A stretch of 16,036 nucleotides of DNA from JBMYYE01 sp049609065 (GTDB taxonomy: Bacteria > Pseudomonadota > Alphaproteobacteria > Rhodobacterales > Rhodobacteraceae), in NCBI GenBank assembly GCA_049609065.1, contig JBMYYE010000053.1, positions 1 through 16,036 on the forward strand, given 5' to 3'. The position numbers and the translations under genes were made by a program. The notes below the pieces were generated by a model. The model made no database searches, was not told the origin of the DNA, and saw only the letters and a list, made by a program, of their open reading frames with translations. Of the stretch, positions 1 to 7,425 are shown piece by piece (the stretch's first letter is position 1; the number at the start of each line of letters is the position of its first letter).

Positions 1-1514
1 TCATGCGGCGCCCCGGCGGCGGTGATGGTTTCAAGCCCTTTATAGCGCCCAACCCCATGATCCACATGCACGATGAGGTCATTTGGGCTTAAGCTTTGGG
101 TTTCCGTAAGGAAGTTTTCGGCCCGTTTCTTCTTTTTGGCACTGCGGATCAGTCGATCGCCAAGGACGTCTTGTTCTGAAATAACGGTGAGGTCATCAGC
201 CTCAAACCCATGTTCGAGCGCCCAGACCGCTAAAAACACACCACCCGTGCCTGTAGGTAAATCACGGCTATCTGAAATGAGCGCGCTATCTGTCAGCCCC
301 TCATCATCCAAAAGCCCCTTAAGCCGTTCTCGGGCCCCTTCAGAATAGCTGGCGATGACGACTTGACTACCTTTGCGCTTTGCATGAATGTGATCAGATA
401 GTGCGCTGAAAAGGCTAACATTTTCCAACTGACGTTCCGGTGAAAAATTACGCCCAATCCGCGCGCCTGCATCCACTACACCTGGTCCTGAAGCCTGAGG
501 CAACGGCGACAAGGTAACAACGCGCATGTCCTCAATCAGTTGTTTCCACGCGATATCATCAAGATAAAGAAGCGCCGCAGGGCATGGTTTATACACGCTA
601 TCAAGGCGGTTTTTGGCCTCCATTGCTTCGCGGCGATTGTCATACTGGTCTTCGATCCCATCCCAACGGGTTAACCGCGCCGCATCAAATTGATCATCCA
701 ACATCACAGTGGCGGTGGGCAAGTAGTCCAAGAAGGTATCAAGGGTTTCGTGAAAAAACGGCAACCAATGTTCGAGCCCTTGATGCGCGCGCCCCGCTGA
801 TATTGCCTCATAGAGGGGATCATCGCTCCCTGCGGCACCAAATTCTATGCGGTAGTTTTGTCGAAACCGCCGTATGGCGGCCTCATCCAAGATCACCTCA
901 GACACTGGTGCAAGCTCAACAAAATCAAGGGTTTCTGTCGTGCGTTGGGACACAGGATCAAACCGACGCACCCCATCCAAAACATCACCAAAGAGATCAA
1001 GGCGCACAGGTCCGCCATCCCCAGGAGGAAATACGTCAATAATCCCGCCGCGGATCGCAAAATCACCCGGTTCGGCCACCGTTGGCGCATTCACAAACCC
1101 CATACGTGTGAGGAAGATTTTAAGCGCCTCTTCATCTATTTGCTGACCAACACGGGCCTGAAATGTTGCCGTTTTTACGATATTTCGCGCGGGCACGCGC
1201 TGTGTAATTGCATTTAATGTGGTGAGGAATATGGCCTTTGGGTACACCCCATGTGCAAGCCCCGCGAGCGTTGCCATCCGTTTGGCGGAGACGGCCGCGT
1301 TGGGCGATGTGCGATCAAATGGCAAACAGTCCCAGCTTGGGAAACTCACAATCGGTGCGGTCGGCGCAAAAAACGCAAGCGCCGCTTCCATTTCGGCCAG
1401 CCGCTTGTCATCACGCGCAACAAAAACCACGCTTTCGTCGTTTCTATTATATTCTTTGAGCAAGACATGGGCGTCATAGCCTTCTGGCGCACCACCAAGT
1501 TTTATATGGTTCAT
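1..1514 (-). CDS. mfd: Transcription-repair coupling factor Mfd, N-terminal part (runs off left edge)
   Basis: Mfd is a DNA translocase that removes RNA polymerase stalled at lesions and recruits UvrA for nucleotide excision repair. The first 504 codons are visible, against roughly 1150 for the family. Seen: a UvrB-like N-terminal module with SWDCLPFDRTSPNAAVSAKR at about residues 60-79 and GDFAIRGGIIDVFPPG at about 150-165, both characteristic of Mfd/UvrB. The start of the RNA-polymerase-interaction domain (VHVDHGVGRYKGLETI, about 482-497) lies next to the left edge. The helicase motifs would lie outside the window. The start is the ATG at 1512-1514, giving MNHIKLGGAPEG; the conserved GGAPEG just after it supports this choice. 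The gene follows the small membrane protein gene upstream by 3 bases, so the two are probably co-transcribed. No frameshift or stop is seen in the visible part. Confidence 0.96.
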   Translation of the reverse strand, partial: MNHIKLGGAPEGYDAHVLLKEYNRNDESVVFVARDDKRLAEMEAALAFFAPTAPIVSFPSWDCLPFDRTSPNAAVSAKRMATLAGLAHGVYPKAIFLTTLNAITQRVPARNIVKTATFQARVGQQIDEEALKIFLTRMGFVNAPTVAEPGDFAIRGGIIDVFPPGDGGPVRLDLFGDVLDGVRRFDPVSQRTTETLDFVELAPVSEVILDEAAIRRFRQNYRIEFGAAGSDDPLYEAISAGRAHQGLEHWLPFFHETLDTFLDYLPTATVMLDDQFDAARLTRWDGIEDQYDNRREAMEAKNRLDSVYKPCPAALLYLDDIAWKQLIEDMRVVTLSPLPQASGPGVVDAGARIGRNFSPERQLENVSLFSALSDHIHAKRKGSQVVIASYSEGARERLKGLLDDEGLTDSALISDSRDLPTGTGGVFLAVWALEHGFEADDLTVISEQDVLGDRLIRSAKKKKRAENFLTETQSLSPNDLIVHVDHGVGRYKGLETITAAGAPH

Positions 1515-1517
1515 GAG

Positions 1518-2057
1518 TTACCCAATCGCGACGGTTGTCAAAAGCGTGAACATACCCCACATAATCGCAAAGAAAAGACCAAAAATGCCGATGATTTGCA
1601 CCACGGCGCGGTGGCCCAGCAAAACGGCAATCATGTCGGCCCCTGTCGGACGGTTTGTTGTGAGCCTGCGTGCCGTTTTCACCATATGTAAAACAACAAA
1701 GACATAGGGAAAGGCGATCAAAAACAACGCCTGTGCGAACTCCACCCCGTAGTAAAACCCAAGCATGGCCAGCGTGCTTAAAATAAACGAAATACCGATC
1801 GCCACAGAATTCCCGCCAATCCGCGACATTTCCATGATCCGACGCGCGCGAATATTGGCGGAGACTTCGACATCAAGCATCACTTGGCTGCGCCCATCGG
1901 CATCCCCGTGGCGTTGCGCATCACGGATCACGTCCATGGGCACCCCCATGATATAATAACTCGTGCGCGACCACATCACCGCCAGCATAATCCAATACCA
2001 TAGATTGGAGAAGCTGCGCAGTTCCAGTATCTCGGAAAGCGTTGTGATGATTTCGAT
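1518..2057 (-). CDS. Small polytopic membrane protein of the family annotated 'component of SufBCD complex' in Rhodobacterales; probable ATC start
   Basis: The frame encodes about 179 residues if it starts at ATC 2055-2057, or 156 from the first standard ATG (1986-1988). Seen: three to four hydrophobic segments, one around NLWYWIMLAVMW, a long central pair including GFYYGVEFAQALFLIAFPY, and a last one around IIGIFGLFFAIMWGMF. From memory, related Rhodobacterales proteins sit upstream of mfd, begin with Met about 13 residues before an RSFSNLWYW-like stretch, and carry the label 'component of SufBCD complex'. I know of no firm evidence for that role and treat the function as unknown. Starting at ATG 1988 would cut the first membrane segment. 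ATC 2057 places Met exactly where relatives begin and has AGGAG 8 bases upstream. No in-frame ATG, GTG or TTG exists between the upstream region and 1988. The gene is divergent from hemB and 3 bases from mfd. Confidence 0.75.
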   Translation of the reverse strand: MEIITTLSEILELRSFSNLWYWIMLAVMWSRTSYYIMGVPMDVIRDAQRHGDADGRSQVMLDVEVSANIRARRIMEMSRIGGNSVAIGISFILSTLAMLGFYYGVEFAQALFLIAFPYVFVVLHMVKTARRLTTNRPTGADMIAVLLGHRAVVQIIGIFGLFFAIMWGMFTLLTTVAIG

Positions 2058-2065
2058 TGCCCTAT

Positions 2066-2070
2066 CTCCT
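2066..2070 (-). promoter_or_regulatory. Ribosome-binding site supporting the ATC start of the small membrane protein
   Basis: On the minus strand the sequence AGGAG is followed by an 8-base spacer and then ATC (2055-2057). Strength and spacing are those of a good Shine-Dalgarno site, and no standard start codon lies within reach. The first ATG is about 77 bases downstream of the site. Confidence 0.5.
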
Positions 2071-2147
2071 GACGGCTTTTTTGGGAATGGTGCTAAAAAT
2101 AACCGATTAACACCTACTTAAAACCCACAAAAAAGAACAGCCTTCTT

Positions 2148-2175
2148 TTGATCGGCGCTTGCGAAAGACTAAAAA
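2148..2175 (+). promoter_or_regulatory. Possible hemB promoter (weak match)
   Basis: TTGATC at 2148-2153 and TAAAAA at 2170-2175 are separated by 16 bases in the divergent gap between the small membrane protein gene and hemB. This resembles a sigma-70 promoter only loosely, and AT-rich matches of this kind arise by chance. The distance to the hemB ATG (2229) is reasonable. Confidence 0.2.
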
Positions 2176-2228
2176 TTAGGGCACCCAAGACGCAAGAGCC
2201 AATTGGTTTTCCATTGAATGAGGTCAAA

Positions 2229-3218
2229 ATGAGCATGTTTCCCCTAACACGTCCCCGCCGTCTTCGTCAAAGTGAGGCCCTTCGAGGCCTCGTGCGAGAA
2301 ACCTATTTGAGTGCCGCTGATTTTATCTGGCCTGTGTTTATTATCGAAGGCGAAAACACCCGAGAAGACATTCCTTCCATGCCTGGTGTGCAGCGTTTGA
2401 CCCTTGATTTATTGGTTGAAGCTGCGCGTGAGGCCCATGATCTTGGGGTGAATGCGATTTGCTTGTTTCCAAATACAGATCCGAGCCTCAAGACAGAAAC
2501 CTGCGAAGAAGCATGGAACCCCGACAATATTTCCAACCGCGCCATTCGCGCTTTAAAGGCGGCTATCCCAACGATGGCTGTGATGACGGATATCGCGCTC
2601 GATCCCTATAATTCCAACGGCCATGACGGGATCGTACGAGATGGTGAAATCGTCAATGATGAAACGGTTGAAGCGCTTGTTAAAATGGCACTGGCGCAAG
2701 CAGATGCAGGTGCGGATATCCTTGGACCATCGGATATGATGGACGGGCGTATTTTGGCGATCCGTGAAGCGCTTGAGGACCAAGGGCACCAAAATGTCAC
2801 GATTTTGAGCTACTCTGCGAAATACGCGTCGAGCTTCTACGGCCCATTTCGGGATGCGGTTGGGGCGTCTGGTGCCCTCAAAGGCGATAAGAAAACTTAC
2901 CAAATGGACCCCGCCAACCGTCAAGAAGCCCTTCGCATGATTGAACGTGACCTCAATGAGGGCGCAGATATGGTCATGGTTAAACCTGGCATGCCTTATT
3001 TGGACATTTGCCGTGAGGTGAAAGACAGTTTTGCCGTGCCGACTTATGCGTATCAAGTTTCGGGCGAATACGCGATGATCGAAGGCGCGGCGCGCAACGG
3101 CTGGATTGATGGCGATAAGGTCATGATGGAAAGCTTGATGGCCTTTAAACGCGCGGGATGTGATGGCATTTTGACGTATTTTGCGCCTCGTGCGGCGAAA
3201 CTTCTCAAAAACGAGTGA
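2229..3218 (+). CDS. hemB: Delta-aminolevulinic acid dehydratase (porphobilinogen synthase)
   Basis: HemB condenses two 5-aminolevulinate molecules into porphobilinogen, the first pyrrole step of heme, chlorophyll and cobalamin synthesis in the cytosol. The protein has 329 residues, normal for the family. Seen: the two active-site lysines, K198 in SYSAKYAS and the Schiff-base K252 in MVMVKPGMPYLDI; the conserved PGVQR and LFPNTD stretches near the N-terminus; and AYQVSGEYAMI near residue 274. The metal-site region is TDIALDPYNSNGHDG (about 120-134). It carries Asp where zinc-dependent enzymes have the Cys triad, so this is the Mg-type seen in Pseudomonas and many alphaproteobacteria. ATG 2229 is chosen because it has GAGG upstream at good spacing and gives the short family N-terminus (MSMFPLTRPRRLR). 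The frame stays open to TTG 2148, but those 27 residues do not look like HemB. Confidence 0.97.
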   Translation: MSMFPLTRPRRLRQSEALRGLVRETYLSAADFIWPVFIIEGENTREDIPSMPGVQRLTLDLLVEAAREAHDLGVNAICLFPNTDPSLKTETCEEAWNPDNISNRAIRALKAAIPTMAVMTDIALDPYNSNGHDGIVRDGEIVNDETVEALVKMALAQADAGADILGPSDMMDGRILAIREALEDQGHQNVTILSYSAKYASSFYGPFRDAVGASGALKGDKKTYQMDPANRQEALRMIERDLNEGADMVMVKPGMPYLDICREVKDSFAVPTYAYQVSGEYAMIEGAARNGWIDGDKVMMESLMAFKRAGCDGILTYFAPRAAKLLKNE

Positions 3219-3281
3219 AAAATTGCCTATGGGCAGAAAAACGCACTTTCGCGGTGACAAACCACATCATGCGCGTTAGAC

Positions 3282-3310
3282 TTCTTGTGATTGAACACGA
3301 AACATAAGAT
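3282..3310 (+). promoter_or_regulatory. Possible promoter for the SYLF lipoprotein gene (weak match)
   Basis: TTCTTG (3282-3287) and TAAGAT (3305-3310) are 17 bases apart, 37 bases ahead of the ATG at 3347. The -10-like box matches 4 of 6 consensus bases and the -35-like box only 2 of 6. The 128-base gap after hemB has no strong terminator, so readthrough from hemB is also possible. Confidence 0.2.
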
Positions 3311-3346
3311 TTCGGTCGAGCAAATATAGTCAATACAGGCAGTACA

Positions 3347-3925
3347 ATGACACAAAATTCTGGAACAAAAACCCAATATACACGCCGTCGTTTTTTGGCC
3401 GCGACAGGGGCTGTTGTGCCCCTTGCCGCATGTGGCAATCAAATTGGCAACTCCAATGATGCAAAAATTGATGCCCGCGTGGATTCCACGCTGAACGCGC
3501 TTTATAACAAATACCCTGGGGCATATAATTTGCGGGACAAATCGGTCGGCCAATTGGTGATGCCCGTCATGACCAAAGCAGGCTTTGGCATCGGTGGCGC
3601 CTATGGACGCGGGGCTTTGCGCGTTAATGATGTGAGCGTTGATTACTATTCTGCAGCACAAGCAAGCTTTGGCCTTCAAATCGGTGCGCAACAATATTCA
3701 CATGTGCTCTTTTTCATGACCGATGACGCCTTGAAAAAATTCCGCTATTCCGAAGGTTGGTCCGCTGGCGCGGATCTCGATTATGTCTTTAAGAACGAAG
3801 GCGGGAACCTTGCCGCGGATTTCACAACGGCAACAAGCCCTGTGATCGCTGTGATTTTCGGCCAAGCAGGCCTTCACCTCGGAGCGACGCTTGAAGGTAC
3901 AAAATACACACGCATTATTCCCTAA
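3347..3925 (+). CDS. SYLF (Ysc84-like) domain protein, predicted Tat-exported lipoprotein
   Basis: This 192-residue protein has a short N-terminal export signal followed by one SYLF domain. SYLF proteins bind phosphoinositides or other lipids in eukaryotes; in bacteria the role is largely unknown. Seen: the twin-arginine motif TRRRFLAAT at residues 12-20, a hydrophobic stretch, then the lipobox LAAC with Cys29 as the likely lipidated residue. The mature part shows the family pattern: a helix with Leu-rich spacing, GQLVMPVMTKAGFGIGGAYGRGAL around residues 68-92, YYSAAQASFGLQIGAQQYSHVLFFMT around 105-130, and a small glycine-rich C-terminus ending LEGTKYTRI. Glycine after Cys29 does not indicate inner-membrane retention, so outer-membrane anchoring is possible. 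It follows hemB on the same strand, 128 bases away, and ends at a strong terminator. The domain call is confident; substrate and role are not known. Confidence 0.88.
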   Translation: MTQNSGTKTQYTRRRFLAATGAVVPLAACGNQIGNSNDAKIDARVDSTLNALYNKYPGAYNLRDKSVGQLVMPVMTKAGFGIGGAYGRGALRVNDVSVDYYSAAQASFGLQIGAQQYSHVLFFMTDDALKKFRYSEGWSAGADLDYVFKNEGGNLAADFTTATSPVIAVIFGQAGLHLGATLEGTKYTRIIP

Positions 3926-3947
3926 GTGCCAACATACAGACAAAAAC

Positions 3948-3972
3948 AAAGGGGCCAGAACGGCCCCTTTTT
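3948..3972. terminator. Bidirectional rho-independent terminator
   Basis: AAAGGGGCC (3948-3956), the 5-base loop AGAAC and GGCCCCTTT (3962-3970) form a 9-bp GC-rich hairpin followed by T residues. The complement also ends in a U-rich run. It sits between the convergent SYLF gene (stop at 3925) and the dehydrogenase gene (stop at 3975) and should serve both. Confidence 0.9.
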
Positions 3973-3974
3973 CA

Positions 3975-4850
3975 TTATACATCAAAGGCTTGCAGGCGTT
4001 TGATGAGGCTTGACGTATCCCAACGCCCGCCCCCCATTGTTTGCACATCTTTGTAAAATTGATCCACCAAAGCCGTCACCGGTAAAGGTGTGCCAATCTC
4101 ATTGGCCGTTTCAAGGCAAATTCCAAGATCCTTGCGCATCCAATCCACGGCAAATCCGTGATCAAATTCATCCTTCAACATGGTGTCATGGCGATTTGCC
4201 ATCTGCCACGACCCTGCGGCACCGCCGGTGATAACATCAACAACGGCGTGCCCGTCGAGCCCTGCTTTTTGCGCAAAATTAAGCCCTTCGGACAGGCCTT
4301 GCACAAGTCCCGCGATGCAGATCTGATTGACCATTTTTGCCAGCTGCCCTGCCCCAACATCGCCAATACGTTTACAGATGCGCGCATAGGATTGAATGAT
4401 CGGCTCAACCGCGGCATAGGCCGCCTCATCACCGCCGCACATTACAGACAAAATGCCATTTTCGGCGCCCGCTTGCCCGCCAGATACGGGCGCATCCACA
4501 TATGAAATCCCCAATTCAGCGGCGATTTCTGCGAGTTCTCGTGTCACTTTTGCCGAAACGGTTGTGTGATCCACAAAATATGTGCCCTTTGCCATTCCTG
4601 CAAACGCCCCATCCTCACCCAGGCAAACAGATCGCAAATCATCATCATTGCCCACACAGGCCATAACAAAATCACAGCCTGTGGCCGCCTCACGCGGTGT
4701 TTCATGCGCCGTGCCATCTTGGCGGCTGGCCCAGTTTTGGGCTTTGGCGAAGGTCCGGTTATACACGGATACGCTATGACCATGCGTTTCAAGATGTGCC
4801 GCCATCGGCGCGCCCATAACGCCTAAGCCCAAAAATGCTGTTTTTGCCAT
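3975..4850 (-). CDS. NAD(P)-dependent beta-hydroxyacid dehydrogenase (3-hydroxyisobutyrate dehydrogenase / tartronate semialdehyde reductase family)
   Basis: The 291-residue length is typical of the family, which oxidises or reduces beta-hydroxyacids and related semialdehydes. Seen: the Rossmann fold GLGVMGAPMA at residues 8-17; the substrate-binding signature DAPVSGGQAGA at 119-129; catalytic Lys172 in GAGQLAKMVNQ; and a second conserved Lys240 in WMRKDLG. The end of beta-strand 2 reads VYNRT (29-33). An Asn-Arg pair there, rather than an acidic residue, suggests preference for NADP(H), as in glyoxylate/succinic semialdehyde reductases; this is inference. The substrate cannot be set from sequence alone, so no symbol is given. 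The start ATG 4848-4850 has AGGAT about 8 bases upstream and gives the usual short lead into the Rossmann strand. The gene is divergent from the S45 acylase with 80 bases between, and ends at a shared terminator. Confidence 0.92.
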   Translation of the reverse strand: MAKTAFLGLGVMGAPMAAHLETHGHSVSVYNRTFAKAQNWASRQDGTAHETPREAATGCDFVMACVGNDDDLRSVCLGEDGAFAGMAKGTYFVDHTTVSAKVTRELAEIAAELGISYVDAPVSGGQAGAENGILSVMCGGDEAAYAAVEPIIQSYARICKRIGDVGAGQLAKMVNQICIAGLVQGLSEGLNFAQKAGLDGHAVVDVITGGAAGSWQMANRHDTMLKDEFDHGFAVDWMRKDLGICLETANEIGTPLPVTALVDQFYKDVQTMGGGRWDTSSLIKRLQAFDV

Positions 4851-4930
4851 GATATGATCCTATCCATTTGTCTTTATGCGCCAGTTGCGCCTATAACTCT
4901 TCATGACGAAAATCGCTTTAGGACGGGCAA
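4851..4930. promoter_or_regulatory. Divergent intergenic region between dehydrogenase and S45 acylase
   Basis: This 80-base gap must hold the start signals for both divergent genes. Shine-Dalgarno-like AGGA motifs are seen on each side: minus strand about 8 bases before ATG 4850, plus strand 7 bases before ATG 4931. I see no convincing -35/-10 pair and no clear operator palindrome, although GCGCC occurs twice, 4 bases apart, in the middle. Confidence 0.35.
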
Positions 4931-7405
4931 ATGGCAAGAGCTTTTAAGTGGATCATACGATCAATTATGGCCATAGCGGCTTTGGTGATGGTTATTTTGC
5001 TCTTTGCTTATTATTTGGCGCAAGGATCCTTGCCGGACTATACGGACAATCGCGAACTTGATGTGACCGAAAAAGTCGAAATCGTCCGTGACACGGCGGG
5101 TGTCCCGCATATTTTTGCCACACAAGATCACGATGCCTATTTTGCCCTTGGCTATGCCCATGCCCAAGACCGACTTTGGCAGATGATGATGATGCGGCGC
5201 ACGGCCCAAGGCCGATTGTCGGAACTCTTTGGAAATCGCACCTTGCCAATCGATAAACTGTTGCGACGACTGGACCTTTATGGCTTGGCGGCGCAATCGG
5301 TGGCCGCGCAATCAGACGAAGCAAAATCCGCTCTTGATGCTTATGCCGATGGGGTGAATGCCTGGCTCACCACGGTGAATAAATCCCCCAAAGGGCGCGG
5401 CGCCCCTGAGTTTTTCTTCTTCGCCCCTGAAATTGCCCCATGGCAACCCACAGATAGCCTTGCTGTTATCAAACTCATGGCGCTTCAATTGACATCCCAT
5501 GTTCAAAAAGAAGTGCTCTATGCACAAACAGCCCTTCTTTTAGAAGATGCGCGGCTCGAAGATTTATATCCAAGCGAAACAGGATCTGCCCTCACAACAC
5601 CAAACCGTGCGCGGATTTCTTTGGGAACACTGTTTCCTGACCTCAAAACCGCCCAGTATCAACCGCGCAATGATGATCTACTTTCTCCTGTGAAACGCCC
5701 CGCGTTTTCCGGCGCATCAAATGCATGGGCTGCGAGCAATGAGCGATCGGCAAATGGCGGGACGCTTTTGGCCAATGACCCGCATTTGGGTTTCACCGCG
5801 CCCAGTATTTGGTATTTGGCACGGTTGCAGCTCAAATCTGGCGGCGTGATTGGTGCCACGATCCCAGGTTTGCCAGTGATATTAACGGGGCGCTCGGATG
5901 CCATCGGCTGGGGCTTAACCAGTTCCTATCTTGATGACCAAGACCTGTTCATTGAAAAACTCAACCCTGATAATCCCAAAGAATATCTTGGGCTTGGGGG
6001 CTATAAAACGTTCAAAACCCGCAGCTCAGTCATCAATGTCAAAGACGAAAAACCCGTAAGCATCACCCTGAGATGGACAGAAAACGGACCTGTTTTACCC
6101 GCAGATCAATATAATATTGGCTCGATCACGCCAGATGGTCATGTCATGAGCCTATCTTGGACGGCCTTGTCTGGGGCGGATACGTCCTATACGGCTGCGC
6201 TCAACCTCATGCAGGCGAAATCGGTTGCAGGTGCGCTTTCCTCCCTTGGTGGATACATCGCCCCCTCACAAAACCTCACGATTGTGGACAAAGATAACAT
6301 TGCACTCACCACGATCGGCGCGGTGCCGAAACGGGATCTTTTACATCAAAGCCTTGGTCGCATGCCCAGTCCCGGATGGCTTTCAAATAATCGGTGGAAT
6401 GGCATGTTCCCCTATGCGCAAAATCCACGTTTCGTGAACCCCGAAGGCGGCATCGTTGGCAACACCAATAACAAAGTCATCGACGCGCCTTTCCCCAATC
6501 ATATCAGCTATATATGGGGGGATACCCAACGGGTGCAGCGGTGGAAAAAACTGATGAATTCCCGCATGGTGCATACACGAGAAAGCTTCATCGACACGCA
6601 GCTTGATGAGGTTAGTTTTACCGCGCGCACACTTCTACCCTTGGTGGGTAAAGACCTCTGGTATACCCAAGATGCCGCCCCGAAAGGCAGCCAGGAACGT
6701 CAAAGAAAACGTGCCTTGGATCTTTTGGCTGCGTGGAATGGCGAAATGAATGAACATTTGCCAGAGCCCTTGATCTATGCGGCGTGGTTGCGGGCCATTC
6801 AAAAGCGCGTGTTGCAGGATGAATTGGGTCCTTTAACCGCGGAGTACAATCACCTTCAGCCATATTTTTTGGAAAAGGTGTTTCGCAATATTGATGGCGC
6901 TGGCATTTGGTGTGATGTGGTTCAATCCACCCCCGTTGAAACCTGTGCGCAAATTGCGTCGTCTGCCCTTGATGACGCGCTTTTGTGGATTGATGAACGC
7001 TATGGGCAGGCCCTTGAAAGCTTACGATGGGGCGATGCCCATCAGGCCATCCATAAGCACCCCGTTTTGGGGAATATTCCCGTGCTCGAATGGGTTGTGA
7101 ATATCGTTCAACCGACATCTGGCGGGGACAACACATTATTGCGCGGTCGCACCCGTGGCGAAGGCCCCGACCCGTTTATGAATGTCCATGGTGCAGGGTA
7201 TCGGGGTGTCTATGATTTTGAAGATCCTGACAGTTCCGTCTTTGTGATCTCCACAGGACAATCGGGCCATCCATTGTCACGTTTTTATGATAATTTGGGC
7301 GAATTTTGGCGACGCGGCGAATATATCCCGATGTCTTTGGATCCTGAATTGGCCTATGCGGCCAATGCAGGGATCACAACGATCCTGCCAAAAACCGGGG
7401 ACTGA
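4931..7405 (+). CDS. Penicillin acylase (S45) family Ntn-hydrolase, N-terminal membrane segment
   Basis: S45 enzymes hydrolyse amide bonds of acylated substrates (beta-lactams, N-acyl-homoserine lactones, acyl-peptides) after self-cleavage into alpha and beta chains. This precursor has 824 residues, normal for the family. Seen: a hydrophobic N-terminal segment at about residues 8-30 (signal peptide or anchor) placing the enzyme in the periplasm; the alpha-chain signature DTAGVPHIFA (54-63) and ALGYAHAQDRLWQM (72-85); the predicted nucleophile Ser263 in SGASNAWAAS, which becomes the beta-chain N-terminus after processing; NDPHLG (282-287); GNTNNKV further on; and the C-terminal GQSGHPLSRFYDN. 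Residue 262 before the nucleophile is Ala, where Gly is common. The start ATG 4931 has AGGA 7 bases upstream. The true substrate is unknown; aculeacin/AHL acylase-like or quinoprotein-cluster acylase roles are all possible. It converges on hflX with 20 bases between stops and no clear terminator. Confidence 0.93.
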   Translation: MARAFKWIIRSIMAIAALVMVILLFAYYLAQGSLPDYTDNRELDVTEKVEIVRDTAGVPHIFATQDHDAYFALGYAHAQDRLWQMMMMRRTAQGRLSELFGNRTLPIDKLLRRLDLYGLAAQSVAAQSDEAKSALDAYADGVNAWLTTVNKSPKGRGAPEFFFFAPEIAPWQPTDSLAVIKLMALQLTSHVQKEVLYAQTALLLEDARLEDLYPSETGSALTTPNRARISLGTLFPDLKTAQYQPRNDDLLSPVKRPAFSGASNAWAASNERSANGGTLLANDPHLGFTAPSIWYLARLQLKSGGVIGATIPGLPVILTGRSDAIGWGLTSSYLDDQDLFIEKLNPDNPKEYLGLGGYKTFKTRSSVINVKDEKPVSITLRWTENGPVLPADQYNIGSITPDGHVMSLSWTALSGADTSYTAALNLMQAKSVAGALSSLGGYIAPSQNLTIVDKDNIALTTIGAVPKRDLLHQSLGRMPSPGWLSNNRWNGMFPYAQNPRFVNPEGGIVGNTNNKVIDAPFPNHISYIWGDTQRVQRWKKLMNSRMVHTRESFIDTQLDEVSFTARTLLPLVGKDLWYTQDAAPKGSQERQRKRALDLLAAWNGEMNEHLPEPLIYAAWLRAIQKRVLQDELGPLTAEYNHLQPYFLEKVFRNIDGAGIWCDVVQSTPVETCAQIASSALDDALLWIDERYGQALESLRWGDAHQAIHKHPVLGNIPVLEWVVNIVQPTSGGDNTLLRGRTRGEGPDPFMNVHGAGYRGVYDFEDPDSSVFVISTGQSGHPLSRFYDNLGEFWRRGEYIPMSLDPELAYAANAGITTILPKTGD

Positions 7406-7425
7406 TCGCGCAAATATCTAAAAAT

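Noticed and set aside
584..1217. Plus-strand open frames across the mfd region
   Set aside because: The minus strand encodes a clear Mfd; the plus-strand frames are rich in His, Gln and Arg with no family pattern.
2148..2228. N-terminal extension of HemB from TTG 2148
   Set aside because: The added 27 residues have no HemB character, and ATG 2229 has a better-placed ribosome-binding site.
3221..3240. Hairpin TGCCTATGGGCA after hemB as a terminator
   Set aside because: Only four stem pairs and no T-run.
2553..3260. Long open frame (235 codons) antisense to hemB
   Set aside because: It mirrors the codon pattern of hemB, has no recognisable domain and overlaps a certain gene entirely.
6618..7136. 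Open frame of 172 codons antisense to the S45 acylase
   Set aside because: Composition is that of a shadow frame (His/Arg/Pro-rich, no membrane or domain pattern), inside a well-supported gene.
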